This document shows positions 18,062-25,387 of a stretch of DNA of 64,000 nt, piece after piece. Source of the DNA: JABDMH01 sp965223165 (GTDB taxonomy: Bacteria; Bacteroidota; Bacteroidia; Chitinophagales; Saprospiraceae); the NCBI GenBank assembly GCA_965223165.1, contig CBDCVQ010000019.1:868001-932000 (forward strand), written 5' to 3'. Made by a program: the position numbers and the translations under genes. Within the stretch, counting starts at the first letter, position 1; every line of letters begins with the position of its first letter. The notes beneath the pieces are model-generated. The model was not told where the DNA came from, made no database searches, and saw nothing but the letters and a program-made list of their open reading frames with translations.

Positions 18062-19299
18062 GCCTTGACGGCTGGCTCGTAGCTCAAGATGGTGGCATTG
18101 TCCGGCACCAGATACTTGCGGATCACCCGACGGATGTCTTCCGCTCCCAGCGCTTGATACTGCTCAGCCTCCCGATTGATCAGATCGATGTCACCCAGCC
18201 ACTCGTAGAAGCAGAGATTCATGGCTTTATTAAGGCTACTGATCTCTGAAAATACCAGGTTGCTTTCCAACGTGTTTTTAAGCTTTTCCATCGTCCATTG
18301 GTCCAGGAGCTGGGTGGCCGTACCCTCAATGAGATGCCATAGTTGGTCCGTCACACTTTCCAGTGCACTGCCATTGGCCAATCTCCCCTCGATCACCAGC
18401 AGACCGCAATCCAAGGTGCCGGTCACATAGGCGTCTACGGTACTCAATATCTGCATCTCCTTGACCAAGGTGCGATAGAGCAGCGAGGATCGACCCATCG
18501 CCAGCAGGTCGGAGACCAGATCCAAGGCGATGTAGTCCGGATGGTCGCGTGACGGCATCTGAAAAGCGATATAGAAGCTGGGCACAGGTACATCTCCCAG
18601 CAGGCGTATAGGATCTCCCGTACCGCTTTCCTGACGACCCATGTGCATTGGCGCGGATGTACCGCTGCGCAAGTCCCCAAAAAACCCGGTGATGAGGTTC
18701 TGGGTCGTAGTCATCTGAAAGTTGCCTGAGACCGACAACACTGCATTAGCAGAATGGTAGTATTGTTGGTAGAAGCGCTGGGCGTCGTCCAGAGTAAGGG
18801 CGGCAATCTCCTGCTCGCTGATACCAATGGTCGGCCGGGCGTAGGGGTGCGCTGGATACACAGCCGGTAGCAGATGATGCCACACATCACCATAGGGTAC
18901 GTTGAGGCAGGACTCGTATAGCTCCTCAATCACGACGTGCTGCTGGATGTCAAAGGCCTCCTGCGTCACCACCAGATCTCGGAGACGGTCCGCCTCCAGC
19001 CACAGGAAAGTCTCCAGGTTTTGGGCGGGACCATAGCTGAAGTAGCTGGCATGATCGCAGTTGGTGAAGGCGTTGTTTTCGGCGCCGGCCATCTGAATGG
19101 GTGTGTCAAAATCGGGCACGGCCGGTGTACCCGAAAACATCAGATGCTCAAAGAGGTGGGCCAAGCCAGAGCCACCCTCCGGATCATATTTGGATCCGGC
19201 GCCAAAGAGCAGATTGACCGCTACCAGGGGTGTACTGTCATCCTGATGCAAGATGACGCGAAGACCATTGGGCAATACCAGTCGATCGAAGTGTACCAT
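18052..19299 (-). CDS. M16 family zinc peptidase
   Basis: A 415-residue pitrilysin-family peptidase. The inverted zinc motif HxxEH is HLFEHLMF, followed by GAENNAFTNCDHASYF and the third ligand Glu in IEELYES. The C-terminal M16 domain covers about 180-360. Start is chosen at ATG 19299 (MVHFDRLVLPNGLRV); the frame extends upstream to a TTG at 19341. Single-unit length suggests it acts as a homodimer or with a partner. There is no signal peptide. Confidence 0.88.
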   Translation of the reverse strand: MVHFDRLVLPNGLRVILHQDDSTPLVAVNLLFGAGSKYDPEGGSGLAHLFEHLMFSGTPAVPDFDTPIQMAGAENNAFTNCDHASYFSYGPAQNLETFLWLEADRLRDLVVTQEAFDIQQHVVIEELYESCLNVPYGDVWHHLLPAVYPAHPYARPTIGISEQEIAALTLDDAQRFYQQYYHSANAVLSVSGNFQMTTTQNLITGFFGDLRSGTSAPMHMGRQESGTGDPIRLLGDVPVPSFYIAFQMPSRDHPDYIALDLVSDLLAMGRSSLLYRTLVKEMQILSTVDAYVTGTLDCGLLVIEGRLANGSALESVTDQLWHLIEGTATQLLDQWTMEKLKNTLESNLVFSEISSLNKAMNLCFYEWLGDIDLINREAEQYQALGAEDIRRVIRKYLVPDNATILSYEPAVKAQV

Positions 19300-19471
19300 G
19301 CTACTTGTGAAGGGGTCGCTAAGGTATCGAATGTGGGCCAAAATCAGGATGTATCGAGACCGGTTTTGTACGAGATGATAGCCCTCCTTTTACCCAGTGA
19401 CAGGCGACAATTTCTTAGTAGAAATATGCCAGCACCAACCGCAAGCCGTGAGTTCTTATCTATCTAGCCAC

Positions 19472-19479
19472 TATCTTTG
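19472..19479 (+). promoter_or_regulatory. Possible -7 element of methylmalonyl-CoA mutase
   Basis: TATCTTTG matches TAnnTTTG, 34 bp before the chosen ATG. No good -33 TTG was seen. Confidence 0.35.
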
Positions 19480-19513
19480 GGCGGTGCGTATCCAAACGCC
19501 CAGTCATCTAAAC

Positions 19514-21631
19514 ATGAAACGACCAGATTTTTCCAAGCCTCCCAATCAGCCGGCCTACCGGTCGGATGGATCCGAGATAACGTATTGGCCTACGCACGAA
19601 GGTATCTCGGTAGCGTCCCACTACCACCACCATGATCCAGATAGCCCGGATCGCCTGAGCTACATTGCCGGCAAGCCACCCTTCATCCGGGGACCTTATG
19701 GATCGATGTACACGGTCCGGCCATGGACGATCCGCCAATATGCTGGCTTTTCGACGGCAGAGGAAAGCAATGCCTTCTACCGCCGCAATCTGGCGGCCGG
19801 GCAAAAGGGACTGTCCGTGGCCTTTGATCTGGCCACCCACCGCGGCTACGATTCGGATCATCCGCGAGTGGTCGGGGATGTCGGTAAGGCGGGCGTGGCG
19901 ATCGACACGGTCGAAGACATGCGCATACTATTTGATGGCATCGCGCTGGATCAGATATCGGTATCGATGACCATGAATGGAGCCGTGCTGCCCGTCCTGG
20001 CCTTCTTCATCGTGGCGGCCGAAGAGTCCGGTGTATCCCAACGGGACCTGAGTGGCACGATTCAAAACGACATCCTCAAGGAGTTCATGGTGCGCAACAC
20101 CTATATCTATCCACCCAAGCCATCGATGCGGATCGTGGGTGACATCTTCGGCTACCTCGCATCCCACATGCCCAAGTTTAACTCGATCAGTGTAAGTGGC
20201 TATCACATGCATGAGGCCGGAGCCACCGCGGATATTGAGATCGCCTATACGCTGGCCGATGGTTGGGAATATCTGCGCACCGGCATCAAAGCCGGACTGG
20301 ATATCGACGCCTTCGCACCTAGAATTTCATTCTTTTGGGGTATCGGCATGAACCATTTTATGGAGGTGGCCAAGATGCGAGCCGCCCGACTGATGTGGGC
20401 CGAGATCGTCAAGACCTTTGATCCGCAGCACCCCAAATCCATGAGTCTTCGCACGCACTGTCAGACCTCCGGGTGGAGCCTCACCGCCCAGGATCCCTAC
20501 AACAACATCGGCCGGACCACCATCGAAGCGCTTTCGGCAGTCATGGGTGGGACCCAGTCCCTGCACACCAATGCGCTGGACGAGGCGCTGGCGCTGCCCA
20601 CCGACTTCTCAGCCAAGATCGCTCGCGACACCCAGCTCTATCTGCAGCAGCAGACAGATATCTGTCGATACGTCGATCCGTATGCCGGCTCATACTACGT
20701 GGAGACCCTCACCAGTCAGCTGTACACGAAGGCTTGGCAATGGATCGAAGAGATTGAGTCCCACGGGGGCATGACGGCGGCCCTCGAACGTGGAATACCG
20801 AAGATGCGGATCGAGGAATGCGCCGCTCGGCGGCAGGCTCGAATCGATGGTGGTGCAGAGGCCATCGTCGGTCTCAACTGCTACCAGCCCGCCGATGATA
20901 CGCCGATCGAGCTGCTGTCCGTGGACAACGCCGCGGTGCGTCAACGTCAGATCGATCGACTGCACAGCGTGCGCGCTGCCCGTGACGAGCAAAAGGTGAC
21001 GGAGGCCCTCCAGGCACTGACGGATGGAGCCACTCAAACGGGTGCCAATCTGCTACATCTCTCCATTGTTGCTGCGCGAGCAAGAGCTACGCTAGGCGAG
21101 ATCTCCGCCGCTCTCGAGACGGCTTTTGGCCGATACAGATCTGACAATAACTTAATTTCGGGCGTCTACGGCTCAGATATGCAACATGCAAGCGAATATC
21201 AGGAAGCACTGGCGATGAGCGATGCCTTTGCCACTAAACACGGACGAAGACCCCGCATCATGGTGGCCAAACTGGGTCAGGATGGTCACGATCGGGGAGC
21301 CAGAATCATCGCCACGGGCTTTGCTGATCTGGGATTTGACGTAGATGTAGGCCCTCTTTTTCAGACCCCTCGCGAAGCCGCGATCCAAGCTGCGGAAAAT
21401 GACGTGCACGTGCTGGGTATCTCCTCACTGGCAGGGGGGCATAGTACCCTCATACCTCAGACGCTGGCAGCCCTGGAGGAAATCGGGCGGGGGGACATTC
21501 GTGTCATCTTGGGAGGAATCGTGCCCGAGGGGGATCATCACCAGCTATTGGAGCTCGGTGTGTTGGGCATTTTTGGACCCGGCACCTCGATCCCCGCTGC
21601 TGCCAAGGCGGTGCTGGAGGGTATCGGGTGA
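19514..21631 (+). CDS. scpA: Methylmalonyl-CoA mutase, large (catalytic) subunit
   Basis: A 705-residue adenosylcobalamin enzyme converting methylmalonyl-CoA and succinyl-CoA. The N-terminal barrel has PFIRGPYGSMYTVRPWTIRQYAGF, GLSVAFDLATHRGYDSDHPRV and SLRTHCQTSGWSLT; the C-terminal B12-binding domain has DGHDRGA with the cobalt-ligand His near 592, then ISSLAGGHSTLIP and GGIVPEGD. The ATG at 19514 starts the conserved region; upstream frame is intergenic. The usual small subunit (mutA) and the meaB/argK chaperone are not in this window. Confidence 0.95.
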   Translation: MKRPDFSKPPNQPAYRSDGSEITYWPTHEGISVASHYHHHDPDSPDRLSYIAGKPPFIRGPYGSMYTVRPWTIRQYAGFSTAEESNAFYRRNLAAGQKGLSVAFDLATHRGYDSDHPRVVGDVGKAGVAIDTVEDMRILFDGIALDQISVSMTMNGAVLPVLAFFIVAAEESGVSQRDLSGTIQNDILKEFMVRNTYIYPPKPSMRIVGDIFGYLASHMPKFNSISVSGYHMHEAGATADIEIAYTLADGWEYLRTGIKAGLDIDAFAPRISFFWGIGMNHFMEVAKMRAARLMWAEIVKTFDPQHPKSMSLRTHCQTSGWSLTAQDPYNNIGRTTIEALSAVMGGTQSLHTNALDEALALPTDFSAKIARDTQLYLQQQTDICRYVDPYAGSYYVETLTSQLYTKAWQWIEEIESHGGMTAALERGIPKMRIEECAARRQARIDGGAEAIVGLNCYQPADDTPIELLSVDNAAVRQRQIDRLHSVRAARDEQKVTEALQALTDGATQTGANLLHLSIVAARARATLGEISAALETAFGRYRSDNNLISGVYGSDMQHASEYQEALAMSDAFATKHGRRPRIMVAKLGQDGHDRGARIIATGFADLGFDVDVGPLFQTPREAAIQAAENDVHVLGISSLAGGHSTLIPQTLAALEEIGRGDIRVILGGIVPEGDHHQLLELGVLGIFGPGTSIPAAAKAVLEGIG

Positions 21632-21652
21632 GATGACTCGCCCCTTTCCCAT

Positions 21653-21974
21653 GATCGAGTATATGGCTGTGAGCGATAATGCCCACGGTGCGCCTCTCAC
21701 ACCGATTTTCCCCTTCTCCATGCCTTTCTAAACCCTACTCAAACATCCTCCCCATCCGCAAACTGGCTCGATCTACCCGCAATGACCCTACATCTGGCAT
21801 CTCTCCCCACAAAACACTATCTTCTACGCCCAACGGCGTGTCCTGCGTTTCCCTATTCGGACCATCAGATACCAGCGATCTTGTCAACACGGCTTCGTTC
21901 AACTGACATGTCTGCGTCTGACTCCACCCTTCATCTGATCGTCTCGGCCTTGTGACGCAGACATTCCTTTGTGT
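21653..21974 (-). repeat. Group II intron-like element, internally deleted copy 1
   Basis: This 322-bp copy shares both ends with the longer copy at 22469-23044. Its 3' end (21653-21704) carries the GAGCGATAATGCCCACGGTG block, and its 5' part (about 21781-21973) is nearly identical over GGCGTGTCCTGCGTTTCCCT and the following 60 bp. The domain V hairpin and the 3' half of the middle are missing. Polarity is minus because the domain V-VI order in copy 2 reads that way. It begins 22 bp after the methylmalonyl-CoA mutase stop and ends 24 bp before the GNAT gene. Confidence 0.6.
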
Positions 21975-21997
21975 TAGGTGGCATTAAAATAATAATT

Positions 21998-22477
21998 ATG
22001 GAGAGCCTTAGAATCAGAATAGCAAATAAAGAAGATGCAGTTCTTATGCATAACATTCATACGAAAGCTGCAAGGATTACTTGTGCTAAATCATATTCAA
22101 AAACACAAATTGATGCATGGTTAGAAAAACGTATACCAGAAGGCTATTACGGAGGAATTAACAAAAAAGAAATGTTTATTGCTGAACTTGGGAAACAAAT
22201 TATAGGATTTGTACATGCTACTTCGGGAGTAATTCTAGCGATTTTTGTTCATCCGGACTATCAGGGGCTTGGAGTAGGGAAAGAGCTTTTAAATTATGCC
22301 CTACCTATCGCCTTCAGTAATTCTTCAGAAGTAACTTTAGAAGCGACACCAAATGCATTTGAGTTTTATAAGAAATGTGGATTTATAAAAGTTTCTGATG
22401 GCAAGGTAATTCGAAATGGGACAGAATTGGAAGTTATTAATATGAAGCATGCTAGAAAAACACCACCAATCGAGTAG
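21998..22477 (+). CDS. GNAT family N-acetyltransferase, AT-rich
   Basis: A 159-residue GNAT. The acetyl-CoA motif reads VHPDYQGLGVGKELL, preceded by ILAIF and followed by the C-terminal NAFEFYKKCGFIKVSDG. The acceptor is unknown. The gene is markedly AT-rich with A/T-ending codons, unlike its neighbours, which suggests acquisition from elsewhere. Start is ATG 21998; the frame opens earlier at 21971. Its last codons and stop (IE-stop, ATCGAGTAG) are supplied by the 3' end of the downstream intron-like element, so the original C-terminus may have been different. Confidence 0.88.
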   Translation: MESLRIRIANKEDAVLMHNIHTKAARITCAKSYSKTQIDAWLEKRIPEGYYGGINKKEMFIAELGKQIIGFVHATSGVILAIFVHPDYQGLGVGKELLNYALPIAFSNSSEVTLEATPNAFEFYKKCGFIKVSDGKVIRNGTELEVINMKHARKTPPIE

Positions 22478-23044
22478 GCGGCCGTGAGCGATAATGCCCA
22501 CGGTGCCTCTCTCACACCACCGTACGTACGGACCTCGTATACGGCGGTTCACCAGGATCGATGATTCTAATTTCGAATAATGTTTTATCATTCGCAGATA
22601 ACCTCTTCGCTTGAGACGTGCCTAAGTGATTGTCGTCTCGAGCATAGGGCCTTAGGCTACAGCCCAGCCTCCCATACACGTACGATTCCAAGCGTAGGCT
22701 TGTCTCGCTGGAACTCCTAAACATAGGAGATTCTTGCGTTTGTACAAATGTCTTGCCTCCCTATGACCCCCTACTTCAAAAGTCCCGGAATTACGGGCTG
22801 CACTCCTCTGCTACCAACCCACAATGACAGGGCATCCGGCATCTGTCGCTACAAAACACTATCTTCTCGGCCGAATGGCGTGTCCTGCGTTTCCCTATTC
22901 GGACCATCAGATACCAGCGATCTTGTCAACACGGCTTCGGAGGACTGCCATGGATCCCGACGTTTATGGTCGGGGACATGTCTGCGTCTGACTCCACCCT
23001 GAACCTGATCGTCCTGGCATTGTGACGCAGACATTCCTTTGTGT
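22469..23044 (-). ncRNA. ORF-less group II intron-like element, longest copy (copy 2)
   Basis: Read on the minus strand, 22548-22516 folds like group II domain V: a 9-bp lower stem (ACCGCCGTA with TACGGTGGT), a two-base CG bulge, a 4-bp upper stem TACG/CGTA and a small loop, 33 nt in all. A domain VI-like arm (GTGTGAGAGG... to the 3' end near 22469) follows directly. About 490 nt upstream has no reverse-transcriptase frame. A strong stem near the 5' side pairs ATGTCTGCGTC with GACGCAGACAT. The expected 5' GUGYG could not be placed, so the 5' limit (23044) is defined only by where copies 1 and 2 diverge. An ORF-less intron needs a maturase from elsewhere; this one may also be inactive. Confidence 0.6.
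22516..22548 (-). ncRNA. Domain V-like catalytic hairpin of the intron-like element
   Basis: The arrangement lower stem 9 bp, 3'-side two-base bulge, short upper stem and small loop matches the most conserved part of group II introns. The lower stem contains CCGCC, where the catalytic triad is expected. Copy 3 has the same hairpin with two stem changes (24015-24047); copy 1 lacks it. Confidence 0.6.
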
Positions 23045-23561
23045 AATGCAATTCTCAAAAACTGACAATCTTTGTTCGTGACTACTCAGCAGATTGTACA
23101 ACAATGTAAGGATCTATCAAGACCTCAAACGGATGAATGCCTTGTTTGATTGCGGAGTCAACGACGGTGCGTAAGATTTCGAATCGGTTGTGCCCGGGCC
23201 ACCTCTACCTAGCGAACCTGACCAGAACCAGGTTTGATCCTCGGCACGCGCACATGTATCTCATAATGATGCTCGAAAAAAATGCAGGTGATGCCACGTT
23301 CGCTCTTGATGGTCATATACACATATTCTTCTCTCCTCGTATACAAAACGAGCTCCCTTCTTTTGCCCCACTTGAACATGTAATAGATCCTCCTCTAGCC
23401 AACATCCGCTACACGCCATGGCTGTTCAAGCTCTAAGCCTAATCTAACGAACTCTCTCGAATCCATGCACAATTTGGCAATACCCACTAAATACTGCCAA
23501 CAGCCGGATAACTTTATGATATTTTCAATATTTACCCTACTGAGTAGTTACCTTTGTTCAA
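23045..23561. other. Gap between intron-like copy 2 and the membrane-protein gene; transposase-like remnant
   Basis: No intact gene is supported. On the minus strand a 43-codon frame at about 23086-23211 reads GHNRFEILRTVVDSAIKQG then HPFEVLIDP and a stop, resembling a decayed protein C-terminus, possibly of a transposase; a stop codon lies immediately upstream. The plus-strand frame 23137-23436 has an unlikely composition and is discounted. The final 100 bp are AT-rich and hold the probable promoter of the next gene. Confidence 0.35.
23549..23556 (+). promoter_or_regulatory. Possible -7 element just before the membrane-protein gene
   Basis: TACCTTTG matches TAnnTTTG and ends 5 bp before the ATG at 23562, so a transcript from it would be leaderless or nearly so. 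Confidence 0.35.
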
Positions 23562-23975
23562 ATGAAATTTAAAGAGATAAACTTATGTTTTGGACTGACT
23601 CTATTTATTGGGTTTCTAATATCAGGATATTATATGGAAAACTATTTCAAGCCCGAGAATATTGACAATCTCGTAATGAGAATGCAAATAAGAGCGAATC
23701 ACATATACATACTTTTCATATCATTACTAAATGTTGTAGCGTTCAAGTGTGATTTAAAATTTAACAATAACATTGCAAGATATATAGATGTTATGTTTAG
23801 AACTTTAATGATAGCTTCTGGAATACTAGCCATTTTTGCTTTCCTAAAAGAGCATACTGGAGATTTGAACGTGAGAAATTTGACACTCTATTCAGCATTT
23901 CTGTCTTTAGCTTCCGTGGGACTTGTACTTTTGAACGAATTAATTCACGTATTTATGAAAAAGAACTGCATATAA
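23562..23975 (+). CDS. Small four-helix membrane protein, AT-rich
   Basis: A 137-residue hypothetical protein with four predicted membrane segments (about 8-27, 46-62, 77-97 and 107-130). No enzymatic motif was seen and the family was not recognised. Composition is strongly AT-rich, like the GNAT gene and unlike the chromosome around it. The stop codon directly abuts the 3' end of the third intron-like copy. Confidence 0.65.
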   Translation: MKFKEINLCFGLTLFIGFLISGYYMENYFKPENIDNLVMRMQIRANHIYILFISLLNVVAFKCDLKFNNNIARYIDVMFRTLMIASGILAIFAFLKEHTGDLNVRNLTLYSAFLSLASVGLVLLNELIHVFMKKNCI

Positions 23976-24056
23976 TCGAGTAGACGACCGTGAGCGATAA
24001 TGCCCACGGTGCGCCTCTCACACCGTCGCACGTACGGACCTCGTATACGGCGGTTC
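23974..24056 (-). repeat. Group II intron-like element, 3'-end fragment (copy 3)
   Basis: It has the 3' block found in the other copies (ATCGAGTA..., GTGAGCGATAATGCCCACGG) and the domain V-like hairpin, here with two stem changes (TGCGACGGT against TACGGTGGT). Similarity stops around 24056, so about 490 nt of upstream intron is missing. On the minus strand it is preceded by a 32-codon orphan frame (24176-24078). Confidence 0.6.
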
Positions 24057-24211
24057 ACCAGATCGGCGGGACCAAAATCATCCGTCACCACAGACCCGAA
24101 AGCGAAGAGCGATTTCACGGAGAATTGGACCGTCATAGCGACCGATCTTTTCACGATATTCCTCCAGCACAGCCATTGCTACAAATTCTACAACCACGAA
24201 GGTAGGCGCTG

Positions 24212-25336
24212 CTACACCAAAAACAGGTCGGCAGCAATGCGATCAGCAAACAACAGTCCCTCTCGGCTAAGGCGGTAGGCGCCCTCGCGGGCCACCACAT
24301 GACCGGCCCGGATATGCGGTTGTATCTCTCTCTGAAAGTACGCATGTCGATCGGAGCCAAAGTGGGTCAGATCCTGGTGTGAACAGCCCCAGCGGGTGCG
24401 TATCCTTGTCATGACGTACTCGTTGTACCGCTGATCTAGGGTCAAGTGCTCGGTGGTCCAGGGTTGCTCCCCTGCACGCATCTTGCGTAGGTAGGTACTG
24501 TTGTTTGCCACATTCCAGGAGCGGCTCGCCCCATTGTAAGAGTGAGCAGAGGGACCGACCCCTAAGTAGGTGGCCTGCTTCCAGTAGTTGGTGTTGTGCA
24601 CGGCTTCTTTGCCCGGCTGGGCGTAGTTAGATATTTCGTAGTGGGTATACCCCTGCTGTCCCAGATACGTGTGGGTATGTAGAAACTGCTGCTCCATGTC
24701 GCGATCGCGGGGAGCAGACATTGTCCCCTTTTTGATTTTGTAGGCCAGTGCCGTACTCGGTTCCACCGTCAAAGCATAGCAAGACAGATGTGCCAGGGCA
24801 TACGAGGTAGCAATCTCCAAATTCTTCTCCCAGTTGGCATGGGTAGTCGTGGGCGACCCAAAGATCAGATCCATCGACAGATTGCTGAAGCCTGCCCTTA
24901 GTGCTCCCTCGATCGATTGGTGCGCTTGCCGCTGATCATGCGCGCGGTGCATATAGCGGAGATCTTCGTCGAAGAAGGACTGTATGCCGATGCTGAGCCG
25001 ATTGATGGGAGCGTCGGCCAATGCGCGTAGCTTGTCTTCGGTGAGATCGTCGGGATTGGCCTCCAACGTGATCTCGGCATCTGCATCTACCGCATACGCC
25101 TTCCCTATCGTATGGAGTAGCTGGGAGAGTTCTTGGCTGGTCAGCAATGAGGGGGTGCCCCCTCCAAAGTAGATGGAAGAGAGTGATTCACCCTTCAGGT
25201 AGCCCCGCCGCGCCTCGATTTCTGCGCCGATGGCCTCCAGCACAGCCGCTTTTTGGCCAAGTGAAGTAGAAAAGTGAAAATTGCAATAATGGCATGCCTG
25301 CTTGCAAAAGGGAATATGTATATAAAGGCCGGCCAT
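24212..25336 (-). CDS. hemW: Radical SAM heme chaperone HemW
   Basis: A 374-residue radical SAM protein. It opens with LYIHIPFCKQACHYCNFHF, giving the CxxxCxxC cluster site and the extra Cys typical of HemW, then SIYFGGGTPS, ITLEANPDDL and NRLSIGIQSF. The C-terminal HemW domain includes NYWKQATYLGVGPSAHSY. It hands heme to proteins; older annotation as oxygen-independent coproporphyrinogen oxidase is unlikely. The ATG at 25336 begins the conserved region; the frame extends to 25435 over the divergent gene. TATCTTTG on the minus strand at 25377-25370 is a likely -7 element. Confidence 0.92.
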   Translation of the reverse strand: MAGLYIHIPFCKQACHYCNFHFSTSLGQKAAVLEAIGAEIEARRGYLKGESLSSIYFGGGTPSLLTSQELSQLLHTIGKAYAVDADAEITLEANPDDLTEDKLRALADAPINRLSIGIQSFFDEDLRYMHRAHDQRQAHQSIEGALRAGFSNLSMDLIFGSPTTTHANWEKNLEIATSYALAHLSCYALTVEPSTALAYKIKKGTMSAPRDRDMEQQFLHTHTYLGQQGYTHYEISNYAQPGKEAVHNTNYWKQATYLGVGPSAHSYNGASRSWNVANNSTYLRKMRAGEQPWTTEHLTLDQRYNEYVMTRIRTRWGCSHQDLTHFGSDRHAYFQREIQPHIRAGHVVAREGAYRLSREGLLFADRIAADLFLV

Positions 25337-25369
25337 GTCAAGCGTTGTAAAGAAGAAATCACTAGGTCG

Positions 25370-25377
25370 CAAAGATA
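25370..25377 (-). promoter_or_regulatory. -7 element of hemW
   Basis: TATCTTTG (minus strand) matches TAnnTTTG, 33 bp before the hemW ATG, in the 51-bp space shared with the divergent Omp85 gene. No clear -33 TTG was found. Confidence 0.4.
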
Positions 25378-25387
25378 CCAACCGGTT

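Noticed and set aside
21895..21980. Integron attC site (GTTCAAC ... GTTAGGT around an 8-bp inverted repeat) next to the GNAT gene
   Set aside because: The spacer on one side is too long, the outer motifs do not pair beyond GTT/AAC, and copy 2 of the repeat has the same inner stem but neither outer motif. The stem belongs to the intron-like element. No integrase is present.
22337..22591. Minus-strand peptide containing NRRIRGPYVRWCERGTVG
   Set aside because: This is translation of group II domain V-VI sequence, a common false gene call.
23137..23436. 99-residue plus-strand ORF between the intron-like copies
   Set aside because: Unusual composition, no recognisable motif, and the opposite strand has a more protein-like frame.
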